Assembly (NCBI RefSeq): GCF_002868735.1
Contig: NZ_CP025611.1
Coordinates: 3,180,501 to 3,244,500 of the forward strand
Length of the DNA stretch: 64,000 nt
Direction of reading: 5' to 3'
Source of the DNA: Niveispirillum cyanobacteriorum
Lineage (GTDB): Bacteria > Pseudomonadota > Alphaproteobacteria > Azospirillales > Azospirillaceae
The notes under the pieces were generated by a model. The model was not told the origin of the DNA, did not search any database, and saw only the letters and a list, made by a program, of their open reading frames with translations. This document shows, in pieces, positions 1 to 8,330 of this stretch. Position 1 is the first letter of the stretch. Every line of letters starts with the position of its first letter. Made by a program: the position numbers and the translations under genes.

Positions 1-423
1 GGCGACATGCTGTACATGGCCGGCGGCGGCCGCATCACCCGCGTCCATGGCCCCTTCGTTCGGGACGAGGAGGTGGAACAGGCCGTCCGCTTCCTGAAGG
101 CCCAGGGCGAACCCGCCTATGTCGACGCCGTAACCGAGGAAGAGGAGGAGTTCGATCCTTCCGAAGCTGGCAGCGGCGGTGGCGAGGGCGGCAAGGGTGG
201 GGAGCCCACGGGCGACGACCTGTATGATCAGGCCGTGGCCGTGGTGACGCGGGAGGGCAAGGCATCGACCAGCTTCATCCAGCGCCATCTGCGCATCGGC
301 TACAACTCCGCCGCCCGGCTGATTGAGCGGATGGAGAAGGAAGGCGTGGTCAGCCGCGCCAACCATGCCGGCAAGCGCGAAGTCCTCGCCCGCGATCCAG
401 ACGACCGCGAACGGGTGAATTAA
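1..423 (+). CDS. ftsK: DNA translocase FtsK, C-terminal end (partial)
   Basis: The frame is open from the left edge, so the gene starts outside the window. The visible part begins with GDMLYMAGGGRITRVHGPFV, the end of the RecA-like motor domain. An acidic and glycine-rich linker follows. The last ~65 residues form a winged helix (core STSFIQRHLRIGYNSAARLI) typical of the FtsK gamma domain, which reads the polar KOPS sequences and contacts XerD. FtsK pumps chromosome ends through the closing septum. The gene ends 21 bases before the next start on the same strand. Confidence 0.9.
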   Translation, partial: GDMLYMAGGGRITRVHGPFVRDEEVEQAVRFLKAQGEPAYVDAVTEEEEEFDPSEAGSGGGEGGKGGEPTGDDLYDQAVAVVTREGKASTSFIQRHLRIGYNSAARLIERMEKEGVVSRANHAGKREVLARDPDDRERVN

Positions 424-444
424 ACAAATGGCCGCCGGACGGTA

Positions 445-1602
445 ATGCTGAAAAACCTGCTGAAACTGTCCGGTCTGCTGCTTCTGCTGGCATTGCTGCT
501 GGGCACGGGTTGGCTGTTCATGAAGGTGGAACGCCAGCCCCCCGATGCGCCGTTGGTCTCCGCCCCCATGCCCGGCGCGCCGATCGGCATGGATGGCGGC
601 GCCGTTGCCTGGATGGCCGAGCTTTACCGGGACAGCGGTGTGCCGTCCGTCACGGCGGCGGTGGGCGTGAAGGGACAGTTGCTCTGGGCCGGTGCCATCG
701 GCCATGCCGACCTGTCGGCGGCAGTGCCGGCCACACCGGAGACCCGATACCGCATCGGCAGCATTTCCAAGCCCATCACTGCCGTCACGGCCATGCGATT
801 GTCGGAAAAGGGCATCATCGACATTGATGCGCCGTTCGCCACCTATGTCCCCGATTTCCCCTCGGCCCCCGCCGGATATAGCCTGAAGCAGCTTCTGTCG
901 CATCAGGCGGGCATCCGGCACTATGTGGGCATGGCAGAGGCGTGGAGCGACACGCCCTATGCCACCACCAGCGACGCCGCCGCTACCTTTGCCGCCGACC
1001 CGCTATTGTTCCCGCCCGGCAGGGGCTTCGCCTATAGCAGCCATGGCTACACGCTGGTGGCCCTGGCCCTGGAAAAGGCGACGGGGCAGGGGTTTGAAAC
1101 GCTGGTGAAGGGGGAGGTGCTTGGCACCGCCGGCATGGTGCGCACCGGTCTGGACCGCAAGGGCATGAAGAATGCCGACGATGCCACCGGCTATATGCGC
1201 GTGGGCGGTCTGCTGTTCCCCGTCTTTGCCGACGATCTCAGTAACCGTTACGTGGGCGGTGGCTTCCGCGCCACCGCCATCGATCTGGTCGCCCTGGGCA
1301 ATGGCCTGACAACCGATGCGCTGCTGCAAGCGTCGACGCGCGACCTGTTGTGGGTCCCGGTCGCACTGGCCGATGGGTCGATGAATCCGGAACGATATGC
1401 CCTTGGTTTCCGGGTTGGCGAGGATGAGTTGGGCCGGTTCGTCCATCATGGCGGCACGGCCAATGGCGGCTCCGCCATGCTGCTGATCTATCCCGACCTG
1501 GGCCTGACCATTGCGCTTTGCACCAATGACAGCACCGGGGATGCCGCCTTCGACCGGCTGGCTGCCGCCCGCCGTCTGGCCCGGTTGTTTGCGCGGGAAT
1601 AG
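445..1602 (+). CDS. Serine hydrolase, class C beta-lactamase / penicillin-binding family
   Basis: A 385-residue protein with an N-terminal hydrophobic segment (residues ~5-25), so it is probably periplasmic or membrane-anchored. The nucleophile motif SxxK is seen as S106-I-S-K109. A Tyr motif (FAYSSHGY) lies near residue 195, and HHGG near residue 334 replaces the KTG box. These are the three active-site motifs of the beta-lactamase/D-peptidase/esterase superfamily. The substrate cannot be told: an esterase or D-amino-acid peptidase is as likely as a true beta-lactamase, because there is no canonical YxN or KTG. It follows ftsK closely and may be co-transcribed. Confidence 0.8.
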   Translation: MLKNLLKLSGLLLLLALLLGTGWLFMKVERQPPDAPLVSAPMPGAPIGMDGGAVAWMAELYRDSGVPSVTAAVGVKGQLLWAGAIGHADLSAAVPATPETRYRIGSISKPITAVTAMRLSEKGIIDIDAPFATYVPDFPSAPAGYSLKQLLSHQAGIRHYVGMAEAWSDTPYATTSDAAATFAADPLLFPPGRGFAYSSHGYTLVALALEKATGQGFETLVKGEVLGTAGMVRTGLDRKGMKNADDATGYMRVGGLLFPVFADDLSNRYVGGGFRATAIDLVALGNGLTTDALLQASTRDLLWVPVALADGSMNPERYALGFRVGEDELGRFVHHGGTANGGSAMLLIYPDLGLTIALCTNDSTGDAAFDRLAAARRLARLFARE

Positions 1603-1702
1603 GCATAAGCCTGTATCTCGCTATTCTATGAATAACTATTGAACCTGCTCTACGCCCGGATGCATCCTGAGGTCTGTTTTGGCATCGGATCAGGGGCATC
1701 CC

Positions 1703-2527
1703 ATGGATATCGGCATGTTCACGCAGCTTTTCCCCCAGGCCCCGCAGGACCACCTGACCCAGATGGCGGCGCAATCGGATGAACTGTTCGGGTCCTTCGG
1801 CTTTGCGGATGCGGGTAAGTCCAACCGGCTACCCTATTTCCTGGCCAATGTCGGGCATGAATCGGGCGGCTGCACCATCACGCATGAGAATTTGAACTAT
1901 TCCACCGCCGCCCGCCTCTGTGCCGTCTGGCCAAGCCGCTTCCCGACCGAGGCATCGGCCCAGCCATATGTGAACAATCCGCAGGCGCTGGCCAACAATG
2001 TCTATGCCGGGCGCATGGGCAATACCCAGCCTGGCGATGGCTATCTCTACCGGGGGCGCGGCTATATCCAGTTGACGGGCCGCGATGCCTATACCGCCGT
2101 GGGACAGGCGGCGGGTCTGGATCTGGTTAATAATCCCGATCTGGCGGCGGCGCCGGAAAATGCGCTGCGCGTTGCCTGCGGCTTCTGGGCCTGGAAGGGC
2201 TTGAACCCGGTCTGCGACACCGGGGATTTCAACGCGGTGGTGGAGAAGATCAATGGCGGCCTGAACGGTCTGGACGACCGCAACGCCTGGCTGGCCAAGG
2301 TCCAGAAGGTCCTGGCCGGAGAAAGCGTACGCGACCTGAATGCCAAGAGCACGATCCAGGCGGTACAGCAGGCGTTGAACAGCCGTGGCTATACGGAGGT
2401 CGGCACTGCCGACGGCATCTGGGGCAATAACAGCCAGAAGGGTGCCGACCGCTTCCGCAAGGACAATAACCTGGGCGGCGTGGGTAACAAGGTGGACACG
2501 GCACTGTTGTCGGCACTTGGGCTGTGA
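1703..2527 (+). CDS. GH19 chitinase/endolysin-like glycoside hydrolase with C-terminal peptidoglycan-binding domain
   Basis: A 274-residue protein. The N-terminal ~190 residues carry GH19 hallmarks: catalytic Glu53 in GHESGG, then YRGRGYIQLTGRDAY, and a late KINGGLNGLDDR segment. The C-terminal ~65 residues look like a short peptidoglycan-binding repeat (IQAVQQALNSRGY, DGIWGNNSQ). There is no signal peptide, the pattern of phage endolysins or of effectors released by lysis or by a dedicated secretion system. The ATG at 1703 was preferred to an upstream TTG at 1679 because an AGGGG element precedes it. No phage genes are nearby. It converges directly on murI with no spacer. Confidence 0.8.
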   Translation: MDIGMFTQLFPQAPQDHLTQMAAQSDELFGSFGFADAGKSNRLPYFLANVGHESGGCTITHENLNYSTAARLCAVWPSRFPTEASAQPYVNNPQALANNVYAGRMGNTQPGDGYLYRGRGYIQLTGRDAYTAVGQAAGLDLVNNPDLAAAPENALRVACGFWAWKGLNPVCDTGDFNAVVEKINGGLNGLDDRNAWLAKVQKVLAGESVRDLNAKSTIQAVQQALNSRGYTEVGTADGIWGNNSQKGADRFRKDNNLGGVGNKVDTALLSALGL

Positions 2528-3364
2528 TCACACCCGCCCAAACCGCGCCGGCTTGCCGAAAAACCGGGTGGCCAGATCGGTGATGCGCGCATTGTCGCCG
2601 GTGGTCAGAAACCCAACCTCGCCCCGGCCCGGTTGGTCAAATTCCGGGTGGCGGGTCAGGTAGGCGGACAGGCTTTTGGCCGTCAGGTCGGGTTGTGACA
2701 GCACCTCCACGCCCGTCGGCAGGGCGGCGGTGAACAGGTCGGCGGCCAGCGGATAATGGGTGCAGCCCAGCATCACGGCCTGCGGCGGCACGCCTGCCAA
2801 CTGTGTCATCAAGCCGTCGGCATAGCGGTTGACGGCGTCCCGCAGGCGGGCGGGATCGGCGTCCGCCTCAATCAGGGGGACCAGATCGGGGCAGGCCTGC
2901 TGCACCACCCGCACTTCCGGCGCGCGGGCCGCGATTTCGCGGGGATAGGCACCGCTGTCGACGGTGCGGCTGGTCGCGAAGATACCAATGGTGCGCGGTT
3001 CCCCCGCCTGCCGGCTGGCAGCGATATCGGCCATCCAGGGCTGACCCGTCACCGCCTCCACCATGGGCACCAGCACGCCCAGTACGCGCCGACCGGGCCA
3101 GGCCTGATCCAGCCAGGTCTGCTGTAACCGGCGTAGGGCGACGGCGGACGCCGTGTTGCAAGCCAGGATGACCAGCCCGGCCCCCCGGTCGAACAGGCGC
3201 GAAACGCCGGCCAGGGTCAGTTGGTAAATCTCTTCGGGCGGGCGATCACCATAGGGGGCGTCGGCATGGTCACCCAGATACAGGAAATCATGGGTCGGCA
3301 GGGTCGCATGCAAGGTCCGCAGTACCGTCAGCCCGCCATGGCCCGAATCAAAGACGCCGATCAT
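2528..3364 (-). CDS. murI: Glutamate racemase
   Basis: MurI converts L-glutamate to D-glutamate for the peptidoglycan stem peptide in the cytoplasm. The protein opens with MIGVFDSGHGGLTVL and contains both catalytic cysteine motifs, ACNTASA and GCTHYP, plus the GDHADAPYG loop. At about 278 residues the length is normal. I chose the ATG at 3364, preceded by GGGG. An upstream GTG at 3385 would add seven residues and cannot be excluded. Its stop codon abuts the stop of the convergent GH19 gene. Confidence 0.93.
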   Translation of the reverse strand: MIGVFDSGHGGLTVLRTLHATLPTHDFLYLGDHADAPYGDRPPEEIYQLTLAGVSRLFDRGAGLVILACNTASAVALRRLQQTWLDQAWPGRRVLGVLVPMVEAVTGQPWMADIAASRQAGEPRTIGIFATSRTVDSGAYPREIAARAPEVRVVQQACPDLVPLIEADADPARLRDAVNRYADGLMTQLAGVPPQAVMLGCTHYPLAADLFTAALPTGVEVLSQPDLTAKSLSAYLTRHPEFDQPGRGEVGFLTTGDNARITDLATRFFGKPARFGRV

Positions 3365-3513
3365 CCCCAAACCCGCCCCAATCACACTCTATTCGCTGTT
3401 TAACACGGGTTTGCGGCGAAGGAAGGGCATTTCGCCTGCTTGCAAGCTGCGGTCAGCTGTGCCTAACTCCGCCGCATTGCTGGCTGGTCCCGCGTTGGAG
3501 CATTCATACTGCC

Positions 3514-4068
3514 ATGTCCCTGCTGACCCGTTCCCTGTTCGCCGCCTCCCTGACCCTGGCCACACTGCCGGCCCTGGCCGCCAACCAGGATACGAACCGT
3601 CCCGTCGGCCAAACCATGGGCGAGATTGCCCGGCAGGCCGATCAGCCGGCGGCCCGTGCGCCCGCCGCCGCACCGGCGGTGCAGCTGCCGGCGGCCAGCA
3701 ACCTGCCCACGATGGGTGAAGTGGTGAAGCAGCAGGATGCGCAGGCCAAGGCTGCCGCCGCGGCTGCACCCGGCTGCACCCGTCCGCAGATGCCGGGCAA
3801 GCTGCCCGACGGCAAGACCGCGACCGAGGCGGAAATGCGCAACGCGCAGGTCGCCGTGAAGACCTATGTCACGCAGTCAGAAGCCTTCAATGCCTGCCTG
3901 GACAAGCTGGTGAAGGTCAGCCTGAACAAGATCTCTGCCCGCGAATATCTGGCCCTGATCCAGCAATATGATCTGACCGTCACGGCCATGCAGATCTTCG
4001 CTGAACGGTTCAATGTTCAGCTTCGCGCCTATAAGGCCCGGACCGGCGCACAGCCCAGCGGCCAGTAA
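3514..4068 (+). CDS. Secreted protein of unknown function
   Basis: A 184-residue protein with a clear Sec signal peptide (cleavage probably after LPALAA, about residue 23). The Ala/Pro/Gln-rich first half holds a duplicated motif, QTMGEIARQADQ and PTMGEVVKQQDA. The second half is helical and contains two cysteines (PGCTRP and FNACLDK) that could pair in the periplasm. I do not recognise a family. It stands alone, between murI on the opposite strand and a convergent YciI-like gene. Confidence 0.65.
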   Translation: MSLLTRSLFAASLTLATLPALAANQDTNRPVGQTMGEIARQADQPAARAPAAAPAVQLPAASNLPTMGEVVKQQDAQAKAAAAAAPGCTRPQMPGKLPDGKTATEAEMRNAQVAVKTYVTQSEAFNACLDKLVKVSLNKISAREYLALIQQYDLTVTAMQIFAERFNVQLRAYKARTGAQPSGQ

Positions 4069-4090
4069 CGCCGGTCCTTGGCGGCATTCC

Positions 4091-4456
4091 TCACATGAAA
4101 TCCGCTTCCTCATAAAGGGGGCGGATTTCAAGCTCGCTGGGACCCGGCATCGGGTTGGGGCAGCGCTTGGCCCAGGCCAGCGCCTCTTCCATATCTTTTA
4201 CCTGCCAGATCCAGAACCCGGCCAGTTGCTCGGTCGTGTGACCGAACGGGCCGGGCCGGACCGTACGAGTGTCACCGTCAAAGGCGATGCGATAGCCGGT
4301 GGCGGTGGGCTTCACCCCGTCACCGGCCAGCATGATGCCAGCCTTGATCAGTTCGTCGTTGAAGGCCCCCATTGCGGTCAGCAGTTCCATGGACGGCATC
4401 CGGCCCTGCTCGCTATCCTCGGTCGCCTTCACGATCACCATCACGCGCATTGTCAT
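4091..4456 (-). CDS. YciI/DGPF-domain protein
   Basis: A 121-residue protein starting MTMRVMVIVKATEDSE, a ferredoxin-like alpha+beta fold typical of YCII-related proteins. The family signature is degenerate here: RPGPFGHTTEQLAGFWIWQV stands where DGPFxExKE..GGF is usual. Such genes often neighbour ECF sigma factors, but none is present. Biochemical function is unknown for this subgroup. The ATG at 4456 is used; an in-frame ATG two codons later is also possible. Confidence 0.75.
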   Translation of the reverse strand: MTMRVMVIVKATEDSEQGRMPSMELLTAMGAFNDELIKAGIMLAGDGVKPTATGYRIAFDGDTRTVRPGPFGHTTEQLAGFWIWQVKDMEEALAWAKRCPNPMPGPSELEIRPLYEEADFM

Positions 4457-4555
4457 CCCCTTGTGATTTGGTCGCGGGACAGGATTGCCATCCTGCCCCG
4501 ATATCCCAAGGACGGGGCAGGGGGCGTCATGCCGACAAGGCCGTTGAGAAAAATG

Positions 4556-5002
4556 TCAGCCCTTCACCAGGGTCAGTTTCGGGCGGCCCGGCGGCGGGTG
4601 ATATCCCGGCAGGGCGGCGATCTGACCGGCGATGACATTGGTGAAATCACCGATGCCGGGCCAACTGGTCATCTTGCCGATCAGCCGCTTGCCCCGGAAC
4701 ACGAAGAAGACGGGAATGCCGTGCAGGCTGAACCGGTTCGCCATCTCCATATCGTCATAGACATTGTCGTGCAGCCAGCGCACCTCCGGCCAGATGAAGC
4801 GCGGCGGTGCCGACAGGATGGCATGTTTGGCAATATCGCAGTTGGGACAATCGCGGCCCCACAGGAACAGGATGCTCAAGGGCGGCACCCCTTCCTCGGC
4901 CAGGACACTGTCCAACTCTGCGCTGCTGACCTCGCGCATCGGGAAACGCGTGAAAAAATCCGGTGGTGTGCCGGGATTGGCCGGATTGCCTGGATTGGAC
5001 AT
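4556..5002 (-). CDS. Thioredoxin-fold protein with CPNC active site
   Basis: A 148-residue cytoplasmic protein with no signal peptide. After a Pro/Asn/Gly-rich N-terminal tail comes a thioredoxin fold with the redox motif C52-P-N-C55 in LFLWGRDCPNCDIAKHA. The expected cis-proline follows in HGIPVFFVFRGKRLIG. The CPNC motif instead of CGPC, and an Arg-rich patch after the cis-proline, suggest a specialised reductase rather than housekeeping thioredoxin. It lies downstream of prfA on the same strand, separated by a 190-base gap in which I see no gene. Confidence 0.78.
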   Translation of the reverse strand: MSNPGNPANPGTPPDFFTRFPMREVSSAELDSVLAEEGVPPLSILFLWGRDCPNCDIAKHAILSAPPRFIWPEVRWLHDNVYDDMEMANRFSLHGIPVFFVFRGKRLIGKMTSWPGIGDFTNVIAGQIAALPGYHPPPGRPKLTLVKG

Positions 5003-5191
5003 CGGGTTTCCTCCGCCTTGTTATCGTGGACCCGCCAACAATTCAGGGGCGGCCGCGTCTGTGCGGGGCCGCCGGTAGGGTGATCTGCCCGGCACCATGC
5101 GGTAGCCGGTGATGTACCCCTTGTTTAGAGGGATTCTAGATGAACAAAGGCAGCGGGGGAAGCGGGGATCGGTGTCCCCGCAAGGCGCTTG

Positions 5192-6292
5192 CTACTGTAA
5201 TTCCGCCAGACGCTCCGCCTCTTCCTGGGCGATCAGGGCGTCGATGACCTCGTCCATTTCGCCGGTCATGAACCGGTCGATCTTGCCATAGAGGGTCAGG
5301 TTGATGCGGTGGTCGGTGATGCGGCCTTGCGGGAAATTATAGGTGCGGATGCGTTCCGACCGGTCACCCGATCCCACCTGGCTTTTGCGATCTGCCGCGC
5401 GTTCAGAGGCCAGACGCTGACGTTCGGCCTCATACAGGCGGGCGCGCAGCACCTTCAGGGCCTTGGCCTTGTTCTTGTGCTGGCTCTTCTCGTCCTGCTG
5501 GCTGACCACGATGCCGGTGGGCAGGTGGGTGATGCGCACGGCACTGTCTGTGGTGTTGACCGACTGGCCGCCGGGGCCTGACGACCGGAACACATCGATG
5601 CGCAGATCACGCTCGTCGATATGGATATCGACCTCTTCGGCTTCCGGCAGCACGGCGACGGTGGCGGCAGAGGTGTGGATACGGCCCTGGGTTTCGGTGG
5701 CCGGTACGCGCTGCACCCGGTGGACACCCGATTCGAATTTCAGGCGGCGGAACACACTGCGCCCCGTGATGGTGGCGCTGGCTTCCTTGTAACCGCCGAT
5801 GCCCGTCTCGCTGACATCCATGGTCTCAAATCGCCAGCCCTGGGACGCGGCATAGCGCTTATACATCTCGAATAGTTCGGCGGCGAACAGGGCCGCCTCG
5901 TCCCCGCCGGTGCCGGCGCGCACTTCCAGAATGGCGTTGCGCTCGTCTGCCTCATCTTTGGGCAGCAGGGCCAGCAGGATACGGCGTTCCAGTTCGGGCA
6001 GGCGGCGTCTGGCCTCGGCCAGCTCCTCCACCGCCAGATCGCGCATCTCCTCATCATCGCCGGCGGCCATGGCCTCCAGTTCCGCCATGTCGGCATGGGC
6101 GCGGCGCATCTCGGTGATGGCGGCGGCGACGGGTTCCAGCTCGGCATATTCCTGGCTGGCCTTCACAAAGGCATCCCCGCTGAGCGCGCCCGACGCCAGA
6201 CCATCGCGCAGCTCATCGAAATGCCGCATCACCTTGGCCAGCGGTTCGCCAAATCTGGTTTCAAAATCCGACACGGGGGAAAGCCTGTCCAA
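5192..6292 (-). CDS. prfA: Peptide chain release factor 1
   Basis: RF1 recognises UAA and UAG stop codons and triggers peptide release. In this 366-residue protein the codon-reading tripeptide PAT is at 197-199, and the GGQ hydrolysis motif is at 241-243 in [15 protein letters not shown]. The tripeptide identifies RF1 rather than RF2. The C-terminal basic region ([19 protein letters not shown]) is normal. The prmC methyltransferase gene that often follows prfA is not present downstream. Confidence 0.96.
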   Translation of the reverse strand: MDRLSPVSDFETRFGEPLAKVMRHFDELRDGLASGALSGDAFVKASQEYAELEPVAAAITEMRRAHADMAELEAMAAGDDEEMRDLAVEELAEARRRLPELERRILLALLPKDEADERNAILEVRAGTGGDEAALFAAELFEMYKRYAASQGWRFETMDVSETGIGGYKEASATITGRSVFRRLKFESGVHRVQRVPATETQGRIHTSAATVAVLPEAEEVDIHIDERDLRIDVFRSSGPGGQSVNTTDSAVRITHLPTGIVVSQQDEKSQHKNKAKALKVLRARLYEAERQRLASERAADRKSQVGSGDRSERIRTYNFPQGRITDHRINLTLYGKIDRFMTGEMDEVIDALIAQEEAERLAELQ

Positions 6293-6347
6293 ATACGCCG
6301 TCGCGCGTGGGTATAGGCCATTGCCGGCCTGCGGTCACCCCGAAATG

Positions 6348-6382
6348 AAAAAGCCCCCGCCCGGTTTCCCGGACGGGGGAGC
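6348..6382 (-). terminator. Rho-independent terminator
   Basis: On the minus strand a CCCCC(G)..CCGG / CCGG..GGGGG hairpin is followed by TTTTT. It sits about 135 bases beyond the stop of the secreted SCPU-like gene and just upstream of prfA, so it separates the two minus-strand units. Confidence 0.75.
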
Positions 6383-6515
6383 AGGCTGGAACTGCCCGAC
6401 GAAGCTGTGGAGAGCGGTGAAAGACCGCTCCGGCGGCGACTGCCGCCGCGCCGCACATGCGGCGTGAAGCCAAGCCGCGGATGCGGCGCCGGCGTCTGAG
6501 GAACTCAAAGAACGC

Positions 6516-6977
6516 TTACTTGGCGGCGATGGTCACGGTGACGGTGTCGGCATAGTCGCCTGCGATGTACTGGTCGGAGGCGGCGATGGTGACCTTCAGG
6601 TCGGACTTCTTGCCGAACTGCGCGGTGGCGCGGTCAACAACCATCTGGCTGGTCAGCGCACCACCCTGGCCGTCATAGTTGACCGAGTAATCGATGGTGA
6701 AGTTGCCGGACTTCAGCTTGCCGGCATTGGCCGAGGCCAGCGTGATCTTGTAGCCGGAGCCGGAATTGCAGGTCTCGGTGACCGAACCGACCGTCTTGGC
6801 GGTTTCGCCGGCCTTCAGGGCCAGCGACTGGTTCAGGTCCTGGACGGCGATGGTGCAGGACAGAGCGACATTACCCTTCAACTGGATCGTGCCGGACGCG
6901 TTCTGGGCCATGGCGGGGGCGACGATGGCAGAAGCGATCAGGGCGGCAGCAGCGGTCTTGGCGAAGAACTTGGTCAT
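6516..6977 (-). CDS. Secreted spore-coat-U / fimbria-like protein
   Basis: A 153-residue protein with a signal peptide (MTKFFAKTAAAALIASAIVA, cleaved after AMA). The mature part is a beta-rich domain with two cysteines (NVALSCTIAV and VTETCNSGSG) and ends AGDYADTVTVTIAAK. This resembles the SCPU domain of Csu-type pilins and related secreted proteins. The start at 6977 has GGAGA upstream; a longer reading is open but lacks support. No chaperone or usher gene is adjacent, so it is probably a stand-alone secreted protein. The promoter region is rich in inverted repeats. Confidence 0.7.
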   Translation of the reverse strand: MTKFFAKTAAAALIASAIVAPAMAQNASGTIQLKGNVALSCTIAVQDLNQSLALKAGETAKTVGSVTETCNSGSGYKITLASANAGKLKSGNFTIDYSVNYDGQGGALTSQMVVDRATAQFGKKSDLKVTIAASDQYIAGDYADTVTVTIAAK

Positions 6978-7117
6978 GTCGGTCTCCATCGGTTCGTTGG
7001 GGCGAGGCGTTGTTGCCTTCATGCGAACCAAGGATTGCAGCCTGAATGCCAAGTGCAGACACACCCTGAAAGTTGAGGGTTTCTGCGGCTTTGGGATTCA
7101 GGGGGTACTCCGCACGA

Positions 7118-7198
7118 GGTATTGCGTAATGCAAAACTGCGAAATGCATGTTGCTATATGCAAATACCATTGCAAATAGCAACTACCGTCGTGACGGT
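7118..7198. promoter_or_regulatory. AT-rich promoter region with clustered TTGCA repeats and inverted repeats
   Basis: It lies upstream of the secreted SCPU-like gene (minus strand). An inverted repeat spans 7150-7183 (arms GTTGCTATaTGCA and TGCAAATAGCAAC, 12 of 13 paired, 8-base spacer). TTGC-N5-GCAA occurs at about 7122-7134, and TATTTGCA is directly repeated with 12-base spacing on the minus strand. A small ACCGT/ACGGT hairpin at 7185-7198 may belong to the end of the methyltransferase transcript. Clustered dyads suggest binding of one or more regulators. The identity is unknown. Confidence 0.45.
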
Positions 7199-7234
7199 GG
7201 CACAACCTAAGCTAAAGGATAGGTTTGCGGAGTT

Positions 7235-7990
7235 TCAGGTCTCGCGCTTGCGCTCGGCGGTGACGCGGCCGAACACGGGCTGGGCCTGGGGTGACAGCAC
7301 GCGCTGGCGTTCGCGCACCTTGGCGCGGGCCGCGTTGGCATAGATCTGCTTGGACGCTTCCACCATGTGAACGCCGGCAAAGGCGCGGAAACAGCGGTGC
7401 CCCAGTTCCTCCACCGCTGGCGCGCTGGCCAGCATGAAGCGCAGGCGGGTGGGCGGCAGGAACAGGGCGCAATCCTCCCGCTCCGGCACGAACATGTTCG
7501 CCTTCAGCGTGCTGCGCAATTGTCCCGGCGTGAAGGGGCTTCCCTGGCCGAACGGCGTGCTGTCGGACCGGGCCCAGATGCCGCGACGGTTGGGCACCAC
7601 GGTAATCAGGCGTCCACCGCCTGCCATCACCCGCCAGATTTCCCGCATCAGGGGTCGCAATTCCTCGGTACATTCCAGCCCGTGGATCAGCAGGATGCGG
7701 TCGATGGACATGTCGGGGAACGGCAACTCCGCCTCATCCGCCAAAGTCACCTGCCCCGGACCGTCGGGCGGCCAGGCAATCACGCCCTGGCTGGCCGGCA
7801 TCACGGCCATCACCCGCTCCGCCTCTTCCTGGAACATGGTCAGGTAGGGCGTGGCATAGCCAATGCCCAGCACACGCTGTCCCCGCAGGTCGGGCCATAG
7901 TTCCCGGATGCGGCGGCGGATCAGGCGGCGCACCACCTGTCCCGTGCTGGAGCGGTAGAATTCGCGAAGATCAAGGACGTCACTGTACAT
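7235..7990 (-). CDS. Class I SAM-dependent methyltransferase
   Basis: A 251-residue protein starting MYSDVLDLREFYRSSTGQVV. The SAM-binding glycine loop is VLGIGYATPYL. The post-I acidic region and ELPFPDMSIDRILLIHGLE follow the Methyltransf_11 pattern, with the later REIWRVMAGGGRLITVVPN. The substrate is unknown. The start at 7990 is chosen by family resemblance; there is no strong ribosome-binding site, and an ATG at 8026 would also be in frame. Immediately upstream is a hairpin-plus-T-tract and a folded non-coding segment that may regulate it. Confidence 0.82.
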   Translation of the reverse strand: MYSDVLDLREFYRSSTGQVVRRLIRRRIRELWPDLRGQRVLGIGYATPYLTMFQEEAERVMAVMPASQGVIAWPPDGPGQVTLADEAELPFPDMSIDRILLIHGLECTEELRPLMREIWRVMAGGGRLITVVPNRRGIWARSDSTPFGQGSPFTPGQLRSTLKANMFVPEREDCALFLPPTRLRFMLASAPAVEELGHRCFRAFAGVHMVEASKQIYANAARAKVRERQRVLSPQAQPVFGRVTAERKRET

Positions 7991-8035
7991 GCGCCGCAGG
8001 ATATCACGGCACCAGCGCGCATGCATGACAAAGAA

Positions 8036-8074
8036 AGGGCAAAAGAAAAGCCGGCTGTGCCTGGCACGCCGGCT
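8036..8074 (-). terminator. Intrinsic terminator or attenuator upstream of the methyltransferase
   Basis: On the minus strand AGCCGGC..GCCGGCT arms (8049-8055 and 8068-8074) enclose a second pairing GTGCC/GGCAC and are followed by TTTTCTTTT. It ends about 45 bases before the methyltransferase start, so it would stop transcription entering that gene unless it is prevented from forming. Confidence 0.65.
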
Positions 8075-8185
8075 GTAGATGATCATCCCCGGATCGGCGA
8101 GACACGTCCAGGGTTCCATCCCGGTGGGCGCTTGGTTTCCCAAAGCACCTCACGGCAGGGCGGACAATACGCGAAAGCCGATGCC
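8036..8185 (-). ncRNA. Candidate structured small RNA or regulatory leader
   Basis: Read on the minus strand, this intergenic stretch has an enclosing stem ATCGGC/GCCGAT (8177-8182 with 8093-8098) and an inner GTCC/GGAC pairing. Its apical hairpin has a GAAA tetraloop (8127-8149; seven plus two base pairs with one bulged T). It ends in a terminator hairpin at 8049-8074. It matches no family I recognise: there is no SRP Alu/GGAAG core and no cobalamin, SAM or TPP signature. It could be an independent sRNA or a riboswitch/attenuator for the methyltransferase starting at 7990. Boundaries are approximate. Confidence 0.4.
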
Positions 8186-8330
8186 CCGCCAGCCATGAAT
8201 GCTGTTTGCTGCTGTCATTTGCCGGCCACGTCACATTTGTGCAACATGGTGCGGCGCAATGAGCACGCTGTGGCGCACACGCGATCCTTCCATTCGGCGT
8301 ATAATCTACTACACTTGGGGTTAATCCGAA

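Noticed and set aside
445-1602. Calling the serine hydrolase an antibiotic-resistance beta-lactamase
   Set aside because: Only SxxK is canonical; the YxN and KTG boxes are altered, so resistance is not supported by sequence alone.
4013-5083. 356-codon plus-strand frame spanning the YciI-like and thioredoxin genes
   Set aside because: It covers two better-supported minus-strand genes and their gap, and its translation looks like random GC-rich sequence.
8041-8143. Extending the methyltransferase to an upstream start at 8143
   Set aside because: That extension would translate the terminator hairpin and adds residues unlike the family; the start at 7990 fits the protein better.
8091-8182. SRP RNA or 6S RNA assignment for the structured segment
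   Set aside because: The conserved SRP core (GGAAG-containing loop) is missing, and the segment is shorter than a typical 6S RNA with no central bubble that I could confirm.
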